From: Catonia carolina
Lineage: Eukaryota > Arthropoda > Insecta > Hemiptera > Achilidae
Length of the DNA stretch: 64,000 nt
NCBI GenBank assembly: GCA_035578175.1
Contig: JAQMRL010000006.1
Span: forward strand, 64,774,001 to 64,838,000
Direction: 5' to 3'
In this document: positions 11,359-22,269 of the stretch, one piece after another
How positions within the stretch are numbered: position 1 is the stretch's first letter
Layout of the letters: each line of letters opens with the position of its first letter
The notes under the pieces: generated by a model
Databases searched by the model: none
Told to the model about the DNA's origin: nothing
The model's input: the letters and a program-made list of their open reading frames with translations, nothing else
Made by a program: the position numbers and the translations under genes

Positions 11359-12364
11359 TATTTTGCATCGACATTTTAGTCCAAAAACGGAAACCCGTCT
11401 TTAACGATACGGCCACACGGGGAGGAAGATAGAGGTACCTATATAATATACATAAGAATTTTCAAAAATTTTCGTAAACTGCAAAAATTGTTTTTTCTTC
11501 TTCCTATAAACCGCGGCGAACACAAAAAGAGAATCGCATATCGTTTCTCTTTTTCAGTTATGCACTCATGGCAAAAATACTGAAGAGTATGGTAAAACAG
11601 GTCCCGTACCGGTACGTTACGTACCGTAAAAAACAAGACAAATATCTGATAAATGATTAATAATAGATTAAAATCATTCGGAGCAACTGGGCACGATTTT
11701 GTAACGAGTTAAACCCTGCATCTAAGCAGGTTTAAACTTACCCAGTAGTGTCAATCGCTAATACGAACGTCACTTTCAATTGTTTTTGAAACACCTTGTA
11801 TAACAAGGTTGCCCAAATGGCAAATGGTGTAAATTTGACAGGTAAGTTACAGGTTATCATATTCGATTCCTAAATGTTATTTCATTTTTTTTTTAAATAA
11901 TTCTAAACAAACGAATTAGTTAATAAATTTAGCAGTTAAAACCAAATTTGAAAATCTGTTAAAAAATATTATATTTTATTAAATAAACCAAGCCTTAATA
12001 TAAAATTATATTTAACAAATGTATAGCTTACCATCAGTCAATGAACTTAAGTATACACAACAAAATCTGTTTTATATTAAACTACGTATTACAAAAGACC
12101 ACTTAAAAACCATATGAGTAAACAACATTATTATTAAGCTCCGGTATTTTAAGTAGGTTAAACAAGTGTTTATATTGACACAGTTGTATTACTTAACCAA
12201 AATAATGTATCCGATCGCAGAATATGTTTTCAAAATTTATGAAACTAATTATTTATTATTATATTACAAAACGAAATGTTATGTACCTCACAAAAAACAC
12301 TAACTTTTACCATATACCACAGATCTATAAAACACTTTCACAAACCATTTCACATGAAATTTCA

Positions 12365-12687
12365 TGTGAAATTAAAATTTCATTGGTCAGTCAATTAAAT
12401 GACTGAATCATTTAAGAACAGAAAAGGTAGAGGTGTAAAAGACACTAATCAGAGTTATCTTCTCTGAAAGTAATGAATTTCATTGTACAGCCAGACCCTG
12501 TGGTGAATGAAGTGAAGGTGTCATTTACAGAGTGGAAAATATGCGCTTTTCAGAGCGCCCGGCATGCTGATAAGCGTACTTTTCCACTCAGTGAGGAAGG
12601 CAATGGTAAACCCCCCTCACTCCTCGTTTTACTTAGTAAAACCTCTATAGGTTCAAACTAGCCTTTCGGCTGTTGACCTAAACAACA
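12365..12687 (+). mobile_element. SINE-A copy 5, 5'-truncated, 13-bp duplication
   Basis: Homology starts at GGTCAGTCAATTAAATGAC (about 12385), so roughly the first 90 bp are missing. It ends GACCTAAACAACAA. ACATGAAATTTCA occurs at 12352-12364 and 12688-12700. About 20 bp between the left repeat and the first recognisable SINE base are unexplained and partly palindromic. Truncation on the CTGCCC side defines that side as 5'. Confidence 0.88.
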
Positions 12688-12867
12688 ACATGAAATTTCA
12701 AACGTACAAAAATCTGTACAAACAACAGATGCATTAGTAGCATATGTCAGGTTATCCGCGGCGAAGGCTCAAGCGCCGACTAGATGTTTGATTAAATTAA
12801 TTTTTATTCATAACAGTACAAAGTAAAATTAACCGGAATAACATTAATCTAAACCTATTCAACTAAA

Positions 12868-13857
12868 TTACAGTGAATTTTCAAAAGCATCTCCACCGAT
12901 TTCAATGCATTTTTCGGCTCGTTTAAGGCTGGCTCTTGTTGCTGCTTTTCGTAGTTCAACAGGGCTTTCCTTTAACTGCGTAAAAGCTTCATTAATACGT
13001 CTAAGTAGCGCCTCAAGGGAATTAACGTTAATCTCGTTAACTTTCTTTTTCATCCATCCCCATACGCAAAAATCCAACGGCGTGTGATCTGGTGACCTGG
13101 TTGGCCAGCGTATAGGACCTCCACGACCGATCCATTTATTTGGAAACTGTTGATTCAAGTAGGTGGAAACAATATTTGAAAAATGTGGCGATGCGCCATC
13201 ATATTGGAAGTACAGCTGCGTCGTGTTGCAAGTGGAACATTTTCAAACAATGTCGGTAATCCTCCTTGAAGAAACTGTAAGTATGCCTGACCTGTAAACG
13301 CTCTTGAAAAATAAACGATCCAATCAGCTGATCATGAATAAGACCACACCATACGTTAATGCTAAGACGCTGTTGAAGGTTACGTTCAATTGTTGCATGA
13401 GGGTTCATTTCTGCCCATGAATGTTAGTTTCGGAAATTGTTGATACCATCACGAGTGAATTGTGACTCGTCGGTAAATAAAATATACTTAAAGAGTCGAC
13501 GATGGGTGTTTAACCAATTGCAGTACTCCAAGCGATGGGCATTGCCTGCTGGATGTAAATACTGTATTTTTTGTTTACGGTAGGGATAGGGTTGTTATTA
13601 TTGAGTATTCTCCATACTTTACTTTGAGTAACCCCGAACCGTTTAAAAATACGTCTTGTAATAATACCTGGACTATGTTCAGCAGCAGTAACAATGTTTT
13701 CCTCTACAATAACATCATGTTGGCAAGAGCAGTCATACTGGAACTTTACGCTAGGAAGTGATCCTGTTTCCCGTAACGTAAGAAATGTAGCACTAATTGT
13801 TCTAGCATGTGCTACCCTTACACAAATACTTAAGATTTCATTTTTAAACAATTTCAT
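12868..13857 (-). pseudogene. Tc1/mariner-superfamily transposase relic, DD41D type
   Basis: Decayed DDE transposase on the minus strand. The N-terminal part carries a helix-turn-helix-like segment (RRIFKRFGVTQSKVWRIL). The first catalytic Asp is in LFTDESQFTRDG (codon 13469-13471), the second in LYFQYDGASPHF (13198-13200), the third in SPDHTPLDFCVWG (13072-13074). The last two are 42 codons apart, so 41 residues lie between them, which is the DD41D spacing. An in-frame TAA follows NNFRN, and frameshifts near 13210 and 13540 split the frame. No terminal repeats could be found by eye. It encodes no functional protein. Confidence 0.85.
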
Positions 13858-13942
13858 GTGTTACCATATTAAACACAGTATATCAGTTCGGATTATCAAA
13901 AAATTCCGATTCGAACGATTGTCACGGGACAAATGGACTTAA

Positions 13943-14948
13943 ACACAGAAAGCTTATAAATAACCGCTATTATATTAAATTAAACAGAGGGCTGACAATT
14001 CCTTTTCACAAACTTCTGTTAATCTAATACAGTTTGTGTATGAAACGGTCTGTGAATTATAATTAATGTTAGGTAGGTGTTGAGATAGCAGTGGATAGAG
14101 GGTAGTGACATTTATATTTTCGTCTGGCATGCAACACCACCCTCTTCCAGTTAAGATATAATAGGTACAGGCACATTTGGTGTTGCTAGTTCCGTACGAA
14201 TAGCGCACTTGTATGTAACAACATGTATTATATACAACAAAACGTGTATAATAGTTTCTATATAATTTAAGTGAAGAGGGGTGTGTCAGTAACAACCCTT
14301 GTACATTATAAATCAAGGATGTTAAATGTTTACATAGTGTTCCTTATGCTATTTATTTACAATTATTTAATACACCCAGTTAAAAAAAACTACCCCTTCT
14401 TCTTAACCCCACAACTAACTTGGACAAAAGTTGGGGGCAAACTTTTAAAAGGCGAACTTAGATAGTTCATTAAGTAACCACCCTTTAAAAAATTCTACAT
14501 TCTTTACATACATTCATTTCATCATTTCACCCCAACTTATATATTAAGGGATGAAATTAGAATAAGATAGTGAATGGTTGAAATGGGTTTACACATTACG
14601 TGTAAGGGGTGTGATATATGACTTCACGGCATTATATGCCTTACCACCATTCTCTGCTTCATTTTTGCAGGGACAATTTACAAAGGGTTGAATAAATTAT
14701 AGGTTTTAAAATGTTCGAACATGAAGCTTATTACTTGTTAATAACCTACCTCAACATGTCTTCTTCAGTTTAGTTTGATCTTAGAAAAAACCAACCCGGT
14801 TATACGAATATATTGGAAGGGACTTATTTCGGATAACCCGGATTTCACAAACATGGACATAACGTAGAATAGAAGGTTAATTAATTAAGAACATGGCTTT
14901 TTTTTGCAACAAAAATTTCCTATATAATAATTAACATTGTAGTGTTTT
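13943..14948. other. No gene recognised
   Basis: Contains 113- and 64-codon frames on opposite strands (13975-14316 and 14271-14465) with no recognisable motif. Part of this could be the untranslated end of the adjoining mariner-like relic. Confidence 0.4.
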
Positions 14949-14950
14949 TA

Positions 14951-15200
14951 TTGTTGTTCAGGTCATCAGCCGAAAAGCTGGTTCAAACCCATCGAGGCTT
15001 CACTAAGTAAAACGAAGATTAAGGTGGTTTACCAGAGCCTTACTCACCAATTGGAAAAGTATGCTTATATTATCAGCATGCCAGGCCCTCTGAAAAGTAT
15101 CTTCTTTCCACCCTGCAAACGAAACCTAACTTCATTCACCAAATGGTCTGGCTCTATAATGAATAACTTCATTACTCTCACATGAGATAACAGTGAATAC
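14951..15200 (-). mobile_element. SINE-A copy 6, 3' part, split by a foldback element
   Basis: Reverse SINE-A beginning TTGTTGTTCAGGTCATCAGCC. Homology stops at GAATAC (15200), exactly where the inverted-repeat element 15203-16340 begins. The remainder resumes at 16343. Confidence 0.88.
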
Positions 15201-15202
15201 TA

Positions 15203-16340
15203 ACGGTTTCATAATCATAGACACCCGAGTTTGAACCCTTGCATCTCCAAAACTATGTGTCGGATTTTAACATACTTAACATCAAAATTTAGCTCATTTT
15301 ATTCTGCGTTTACCTATAATAGTCGTATATTTTTAATGTTGTTTAAAAATTCCCATATCGAGGTTGGAAGACAAAAAGACCCGGTTTTTTGTTACCGAAA
15401 CAAATTTCATGCGTTTAAATTTCATTAAGTATTTCACCGAAAAGTTTAAAATTTTAACACAACATAGACAATTATATTCTTACAGCGTGTACGAAATTAC
15501 AAAATCTTAAGTTATTTCAATTTTGATTTATTAACAATATTCTGAACCCTTGCTAACTCGGTGACCGCTCGATCGTTCGGCACGGGCAAACTATCGTTTT
15601 ATTTAGCGTAAAAAAACTTAGTACAGATATGTTAGTAATATGAAATATCGATTGGCCAATGTTGTGGTAGAATTTTGAAAAATAGATGAGAATTGCGGGG
15701 GTTGGGCGCTACTATCCATTTTACTTGAATCCCACTGTCTACCTGTATTGACAATGCTGTCTGTCAATTCAGGTAGACAGTCCGCCAGGATGTCACTTAC
15801 ACAAACTAGCGACATGGATAGTAACACCCATCCCCCGCATTACACAACTATTTTTCAACTTTCTAAAAATTCTACCACAATATTGGCCAATCGATATTTC
15901 ATATTATTAACATATCTGCACTAAGTTTTTTTACGCTAAATAAAACGATAGTTTGCCCGTGCCGAACGATCGAGCGGTCACCGAGATAGTTAGGGTTCAC
16001 AAAATGGTTAATAAATTAACATTTAAATAACTTATGATTTTGAAATTTCGTGCACGCTGTAAGAATTTAATAGTCTATAATGTGTTAAAATTTCAAACTT
16101 GCCGGTGAAATACTTATCGAAATCTAAATGCATGAAATTTGTTGCGGTATCAAAAAAACCGGGTCTTTTTGTCTTTCAACCTCGATATGGGAATTTTTAA
16201 ACAACATTAAAAATATAGGACTATTAAGGGTCAACGCAGAATAAAATGAGCTAAATTTTGATGGAAAGTATATTGAAATCCGACTCATAGTTTTGGAGAT
16301 GCAAGGGTTCAAAACTCGGGTGTCATGATTATGAAACCGA
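15203..16340. mobile_element. Foldback DNA element with ~550-bp inverted arms
   Basis: A nearly complete 1138-bp palindrome. The left arm (15203-15753) starts with a single variable base then CGGTTTCATAATCAT; the right arm (15762-16340) ends with its complement. The arms meet at an inner hairpin: CTGTCTACCTG at 15735 and CAGGTAGACAG at 15770-15780. A TA dinucleotide flanks it at 15201-15202 and 16341-16342, consistent with a TA duplication as made by Tc1/mariner-type transposases (inference). Arm identity looks high, with scattered substitutions and small indels. No transposase is encoded; the mirrored frames at 15231-15428 (+) and 16124-16312 (-) translate the same arm twice. Confidence 0.92.
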
Positions 16341-16342
16341 TA

Positions 16343-16505
16343 CTTTTACACATGTACACATGTACACTTTTACACACGTACCTCTTCTGTAGTTAAATGC
16401 TTCAATCATATAATTGGCTGACCATGTGATAAACTATTTTTTGTAGCCCTGGAACTAGCAGTTCGAGAGCAAAACAAATTAATATTTCAACTGCCTGTTA
16501 TGGCA
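16343..16505 (-). mobile_element. SINE-A copy 6, 5' part
   Basis: Continuation of the split SINE: CTTTTACAC through GTAGCCCTGGAACTAGCAG to CTGCCTGTTATGGC. A local expansion of ACACATGTACACATGTACAC (16348-16367) is not seen in other copies. Confidence 0.88.
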
Positions 16506-17489
16506 AGAATACCATTTACAAATCATATACTACTCCCAATTAAATACAAAAATAGGTTTAATTTATTTTATTGATAGACAATATTAAATTAGAAAACTTT
16601 TAAGCCATGTAAACGAGAAAAGGAAAATCACAAACCTATTTCACAGTAATTGGATATACAGAGTATACACGATACGTTTTTATAGCAGCAATTCGGAATT
16701 TTATTACAGGTTGCGCAGCTATTTCAGCAGATTTAGTAAATACGTGCGGAGATATCAAGCAACAGTTACTATGTAATTCGGTTTCAAGTTAAGAGCTTTT
16801 AAGAACAAACCTTAATCGTACTATAAAATTCTTTTAAGTATTATTAAAACTTTTAATTCGTTTATCACCTGTAGAAATTTCATCTGGTTTTTTTAAATTC
16901 TTAAATACGAACTAAATAATTTTACTGATATAAGTTTTACCAATGTTGATGTAGATCAACTACAAAAAAATTTTTAGGATAGATTTTTTTTAAAGAATTA
17001 TTCACACCATTTTGGGAAAATTAATTTTTTTTTAAATTTGGAGAAAATTTATATCTGTTATCAGAAAATCAGTAGACATACCCATTATAATGTAAAGCTA
17101 TACATATTTTTCAACCAAGCTCTAAAAATTACCCGAAGCTAGTAGAGAAAACCTTAGAATTTTTTTCTAATTTTGAGCGTAGTTAAATAGATACACAAAA
17201 AATGTATTAGTTTAATTAATAATAATAGAAACTTTAACTCACAAATAATTTCTGAGAATTAATATTTTTGTAAAACGCCCGGATGTTTCATCAAGAATAC
17301 TGGACAGATTTTCCTTACCTGGAAAAGTAAAAACACAATAAATTAATTTTAATTATATCAACAGCAAAAAAAATTAATATTATTAAGAAAATAACGGTCA
17401 AATTCGACAAAATAAGAACTAACATGTAATGATGTGTAACATAGTAAATGAATTCCTAAAAAAACCGATTAACATTTTAAACGGCCTCC
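16506..17489. other. No gene recognised
   Basis: Strongly AT-rich spacer without a supported frame or repeat family. Confidence 0.5.
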
Positions 17490-17660
17490 GAGCCAGCCCA
17501 GTCAGTCAGCTGGTAGAAAGCCGCTATTATTTGTTAAGTACCACCGGTTGGGCAAGCGACTTTGTATGGTGACCAGCTGACAGCTATCCATGAACAAACT
17601 CTACTTACTACTGGGAGTCACTGCTCAAACTCATGCCAACAAATTCACTTCAGAAGTACA
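17490..17660. other. GC-richer island of unknown origin
   Basis: Composition rises sharply over about 170 bp. A 10-bp inverted repeat, GTCAGCTGGT (about 17505-17514) and ACCAGCTGAC (about 17572-17581), encloses a ~57-nt loop. No coding match and no tRNA boxes were found. Confidence 0.35.
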
Positions 17661-17811
17661 GCGATTAAATTGCGTAGTTGTTAATGTACAGTTTCCGATA
17701 ACGAATAAAATTTAAAAAAAAATGTAGTCAGAATCAATTTTTTAATACTTTCTACTCGTTTACACTTCTTTGCCCGTCTATAATGAACTTCATATTATAA
17801 ATAAACTAAAG

Positions 17812-18040
17812 AAATCTGGTGTGAAACACTCACACGACTTTCTCTAGCCAATGTAAATAATGAATGTAACCTATGTTTAATCATCAACGAATGACGAAAA
17901 ATGAAAATCAACTGCTGTTCTACTTAAAAATACGTTAAATCACTAATTGACACTAAATTAAGTTATGTAGAAATAAAAGTTATATGTTTTTTCACCATAA
18001 CTTTTTACACTATTGTCGTAAAATGCATACAAAGTCGGAT
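17812..18040 (+). repeat. Family D repeat, 5' part
   Basis: Begins AAATCTGGTGTGAAACACTC and ACTTTCTCTAGCCAATG, and continues to GTCGTAAAATGCATAC. The sequence then passes directly into LINE C-terminal code (TCGGATAAATGG), so D is truncated at or replaced from that point. Confidence 0.75.
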
Positions 18041-18634
18041 AAATGGTTCAATCAAAGAAGTAAAAAAGATATTGAAAACCCGGAATAAACCGAGAAAACT
18101 AAATGAACCGAAACAAATTCAGACAACTTGTTACCTACATCAAAAGCTTCTACGAAGAACAAAAACAGAATACCGGATAAACAGAAGAAAGGAGAAAAGC
18201 ATACAGTAATATGTAAGCTGAAAAAATCGTTTCCAAAAACGTCTAAAGTTACCTTACGTGATCTAAACTTGGTCCGATACCGAAAAAAATTATGTTACTC
18301 AAGAAGCTCTAATTTTTCCAACAATTTTTTTTCTTTTTAATCGGGTAGTTTTTATTAGGATTATCTCTAACAAAACAAACAAACTTTTTTTATAATATTA
18401 GTATAAATAAGAATTACTACAGTGATACTGTAACTTGTGAAATAAACGAATTAAAATCGCAACTAGCAAGTTCAAAAAAATACTTTTCTCCCTTTTGTAA
18501 TTTTTGAGATTAAAAAACTTGAATTCTATGGTTTTGGCCCGAAATTATGAAAATAATATGTGACGTCCTATAAATATTATAAAAAATATAATAGTAAAAA
18601 AAGATAATTATTTCCACGTGGTACTCTCACCCAG
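18041..18634 (+). pseudogene. LINE C-terminus and 3' region, tandem unit 1
   Basis: Reads SDKWF then KKDIENP, then (after frame changes) KSFYEEQKQNT, ERRKAYS and KSFPKTSKVTL, followed by an AT-rich 3' region. The third copy at 36420-36690 reads SDKWFKEVRKDIENLMNRTK, which identifies the same LINE tail. From 18111 onward the sequence is repeated at 18635-19174 with a ~524-bp period. Confidence 0.65.
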
Positions 18635-19174
18635 CAAACAAATTCAGACAACTAATTACGTACATCAAGGGCTTCTGCGAAGAGCAAAAACAGAATACCG
18701 GATGAACAGAAGACAGAAGAAAAGCATACAGTTAACGAACGCTAAATATGTAAGCTGAAAAATCGTTTCCAAAAACGTCTAAAGTTACCTCACATGGTCT
18801 AAAATTGGTTCGATACAGAAAAATATTGTTATGTTACTCAGGAAGCTCTAAGTTTTACAACAATATTTTTTCTTTTTAATCGGATAGTTTCTAGAATTAC
18901 CTCTAACAAAACAAACAAACAAATTTTTATAATATTAATATAAATAAAAATTACTACAGTGCTACCGTGACTTGTGAAAAAACGAATTAAAATCACAACT
19001 AGCAAGTAAAAAAAAAATATTTTTCTACTTTTTGTAATTTTTGAGATTAAACTTGAACTCTCCGATGGTTTCGACCCGAAATTATGAAAATAATATGTGA
19101 CGTCCTATAAATATTCCAAAAAATTAAATAGTAAAAAAAATATATAATTATTTTCACATGCTACTCCCGCCCAA
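18635..19174 (+). repeat. LINE 3' region, tandem unit 2
   Basis: Direct repeat of 18111-18634: ACAAATTCAGACAACTAATT, GGAAGCTCTAAGTTTT, TCTAACAAAACAAACAAAC, GTGACGTCCTATAAATATT and GCTACTCCCGCCCAACAGG all recur in order with about 10% change by eye. It lacks the upstream SDKWF part, so the duplicated unit begins inside the coding tail. Confidence 0.85.
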
Positions 19175-20240
19175 CAGGAGTAAAAATGAGTTCCCTTGTT
19201 GTACCTTTCGTAAAAACTCTAATATTCAAGTGAAATATTAGTGTATAACAAAATTTCATTTGAACGGAAGCGTTACAAATGTAAAACAAAAACACAATTT
19301 CAAAACAAACGGCAATAATAATCTACTCACTTAGTGGCCCCCGCGAAAGAAGAAAAAAAAATGAAAAGACGGTAAAGTAAAAAATACGAATTTGCATCTG
19401 ATTATGGATCGATCAAAATGAAAACAATAAAATTAGATTTCCGGTACGTGCAGTAGAATAGAATTGGAAAGAAGGGTAAAAACGTTGGCATGAAAAATCC
19501 GGAACCCTATTTGGATGTTTTTAAAGATAGAACGTTGTAAGAGTATACCGAACGTACGTATGTTTTTCTTAGATCAGATTTCGAATGAAACTGGATAAAC
19601 AATCGTATCTTATTCGTTGACTGACTTAACTTTAAAAAATATTCCCTCTCCTTTTTTTCAATTTCCTTTACCTTATTTTCCTTGCTCCTTGTATATATTT
19701 CCATTTGTAACAAAAAGACAAACAGAAAAACCTAATAATATTTCCTTGCAATACTGTCATCATATATAAAAGAATCTATTGAACGAACACGACTTTTTTC
19801 ATTGATAAATTCTGATTTGATATTATATCATAGTATAGTATTCAAGCATACATACCAAATTTTCCACATGAAAATTTACCGGTGTAAATTTCCGATGGAC
19901 TGGGAAATTCCTGTAGAAATTTGCATTTAAAATTATATTAAATCTTATAAATTTTGTCGATTCATATGTGGTTGTATGGCAGCTAAACTTGAACGATAAC
20001 GAGTATGTACACTATAAAGAACGGACAGATTATCTTGAAGTTGTCGACATATTGACTGGCTGCACCAGATTGTATAGAAACTATACTTTGGACAATTGGA
20101 ATTGGCACAAGCAGCTTTAGCGTTTATCTACTCCACTCTTCGCCCCTCGCCATGCAACGACGGTCAGTCACAAAAGTATACAATCGCTACTGTAATGTAC
20201 GACTCATGCACGGTCACTACGCTTTGTTTTCACTGTTGTT
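19175..20240. other. No gene recognised
   Basis: AT-rich. The 68-codon minus-strand frame (19507-19713) is Lys/Glu/Ser-rich low complexity and is not supported as a gene. Confidence 0.45.
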
Positions 20241-20251
20241 ATTAATAAACT

Positions 20252-20646
20252 CTGCCCATAACAGACAAGTGGAGTGTCAAATTATTTACACTCAATCTGT
20301 TAGTTGCAGGGCTAAAATAAATAGTTTTGTTTCTTGTCACATGGTCAGCCAATTAAATGACTGAATCATTTAAGAACAGAAGAGGTAGAGGTGTAAAAGA
20401 CACCAATCAGAGTTATCTCCTCTGAAAGTAATGAATTTCATTATACAGCCAGACCCTGTGGTGAATGAAGTGAAGGTATCATTTGCAGAGTGGAAAATAT
20501 GTGCTTTTCAGAGGGCCCGGCATGCTGATAAGTGTACTTTTCCATTCAGTGAAAAAGGCAATGGTAAACCACCTCACTCCTCGTTTTACTTAGTAAAACC
20601 TCTACAGGTTCAAACCAGCCTTTCGGCTGATGACCTAAACAACAAC
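20252..20646 (+). mobile_element. SINE-A copy 7, full-length reference copy, 11-bp duplication
   Basis: Best-defined copy of the family: 395 bp from CTGCCCATAACAG to GACCTAAACAACAAC. It is flanked by exact ATTAATAAACT at 20241-20251 and 20647-20657. Direct duplication, 5'-truncated relatives (copies 5, 10, 14) and an AAC-repeat tail of varying length indicate target-primed reverse transcription by a LINE partner (inference). Other copies show a 5' hairpin CTGCCC...GGGCAG; the 3' hairpin CAGCC-TTTC-GGCTG lies about 17 nt before the tail. A B-box-like GGTTCAAACC sits near the 3' end but no A-box is found 5' of it, so tRNA origin is not shown. The 108-codon frame over it is read-through. Confidence 0.95.
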
Positions 20647-20659
20647 ATTAATAAACTGT

Positions 20660-21859
20660 CAGACAAAGATGTGACTAATTTGTTTTCATATGATTTTTTG
20701 TTCATTATTTATATTCAGACCAATTTAAAGTCAGTTGCGTGCGTCTGTATAGTATAGTTTAGTGATTTTTGGCAGTTTACTTCTTGTAATTTATAATTTA
20801 AATTTTTACTGGGACAAATTAAATACGCATTTTAAAATAAAATATTTATTTGTATGCTTGTAAATTGAAATAAGGTTGTAGGCATTTGCATACATTAAAA
20901 TTTATTGACCTTGTTGAAAGAATAGGTTATGGATATACTTTATGTGGAACTGTGTGTACATGTAGAGCAAGAGTTGTGCCAGTTCGAATTGTCCACAGTA
21001 TACCTGAAAACACTAAATTGTTCGAATAAGAATCTACAAATCCAGAAGAAACACACATAAGAACCTGATGTTAAACACTGGTACGACACTTTCAGACCAA
21101 TTTAAATGTATATCATTTATGTAAAAGTACTAAGTGCTACTGGACAAAATATTTGGTGCTAGGAGATAAGACAAGTGATCTTGAAATAGACGGAAATTTG
21201 GTCATGAAAGTGAAGAATACAGAATACTATATCTGAAAAGTTTGGTAAAACAGGAGGACAATCCAAGGAAAGACATCTCCGACAGGGTTGCAAAACCCAA
21301 ACAAGGGACACAGGGACTGAATCCCTTACTCTGATCAAGGAGTATAAGAATGGGCATAAAAGCTCAGATGTATCAAAAAAGGAGTCCATAGCATTCTGCT
21401 ATAAAACTCGGAGACGTGAGACTGTTTTTTTTATTTAGAAAGTGTTATGAAAACGTAAAAAATTAAAAAGTAGGGATTTTAAGAGTTATTTGGGATTAAT
21501 AAAGAGAAACTTTTTTTTTAATTAACAGAAAGATTCTATGGATATTTACACAAAATATTGTTTTTCACTAAGCTTGTGAATGAAAGACATTTAAAGTTAA
21601 AATCGGTCAACGACTTACTAATTAAATTTTATTGAAAAAAAAAAATTAAATGACTGAATGAAAACTGTACTGTGGTGTTGAATAGAGTTACGGAATTGTT
21701 TCAATTAATGGATAAATTTCTATAAACAAAACTGAACGACGTGGTATAATTTTAAGAAGAAAATTGCCAGCATATTGTAATTTTTAAGCTTTCATGAAAT
21801 CATTCATATTTCTTGAAGATAAAATTACTAGAACCAATGCTTTGGGATTTTTTTTGTTT
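20660..21859. other. Unrecognised, possibly decayed coding remnant
   Basis: 20880-21010 has a locally open plus frame (FIDLVERIGYGYTLCGT) vaguely like parts of piggyBac-type transposases, too weak to assign. 21159-21389 has a 76-codon minus frame with no recognisable motif. Confidence 0.3.
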
Positions 21860-21869
21860 TCTTTTAACT

Positions 21870-22258
21870 GTTGTTTAGGTCAACAGCCAAAAGGCTAGTT
21901 AGAACCTCTAGAGTTAACTAAGTAAAAACGAGGAGTGAGGCGGTTTACCATTGCCTGCTTTACCGAATTGAAAGAGTATGCTTGTCAGCATGCCAGGCCC
22001 TCCGAAAAGCACTTACTTTCCACCCTGCAAATGACACCTTTATTTCATTCACCTCATGGTCTGGTTGTATAGTGAAATTCATTACTCTCAGAGGAGAGAT
22101 AACTCTTGAGTAGTATCATTTACACCTCTACTTCTTCTGTTCTTAAATAGTTCAGTATAACTGGCTGATTAAGTGCTAAGAAACAGAACTTTTTGTAGGC
22201 TGGAACGAGCAGATGAAGTGCAATTAATTTAACACTCCACCTGCCCGTTATGGACAAC
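21870..22258 (-). mobile_element. SINE-A copy 8, 10-bp duplication
   Basis: Full-length reverse copy flanked by exact TCTTTTAACT at 21860-21869 and 22259-22268. It carries the GGTGGAAAGT subtype. The 3' hairpin is weakened (CAACAGCCAAAAGGCTAG on the plus strand). Confidence 0.92.
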
Positions 22259-22269
22259 TCTTTTAACTA

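Noticed and set aside
12905..13942. Plus-strand frames of 60 and 82 codons
   Set aside because: They are antisense shadows of the minus-strand mariner-like transposase relic.
15231..16312. Two similar frames (65 and 62 codons) that looked like a divergently transcribed gene pair
   Set aside because: They are the two arms of the foldback palindrome translated in mirror orientation, with no Met-anchored conserved protein or family match.
20252..20646. Interpretation of SINE-A as a Helitron because of its 3' hairpin
   Set aside because: Exact 10-13-bp target duplications and 5' truncations are incompatible with Helitron insertion, and the end is AAC-repeat rather than CTRR.
20431..20757. 108-codon frame as a candidate gene
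   Set aside because: It lies over SINE-A copy 7. Similar frames starting MNFI..PDPVVNEVKVSF appear wherever a SINE-A copy is undamaged, with frameshifts between copies, so the frame follows the repeat, not selection on protein.
20660..21140. Possible piggyBac transposase remnant
   Set aside because: Only a vague resemblance over about 40 codons; no DDD residues or TTAA termini could be placed.
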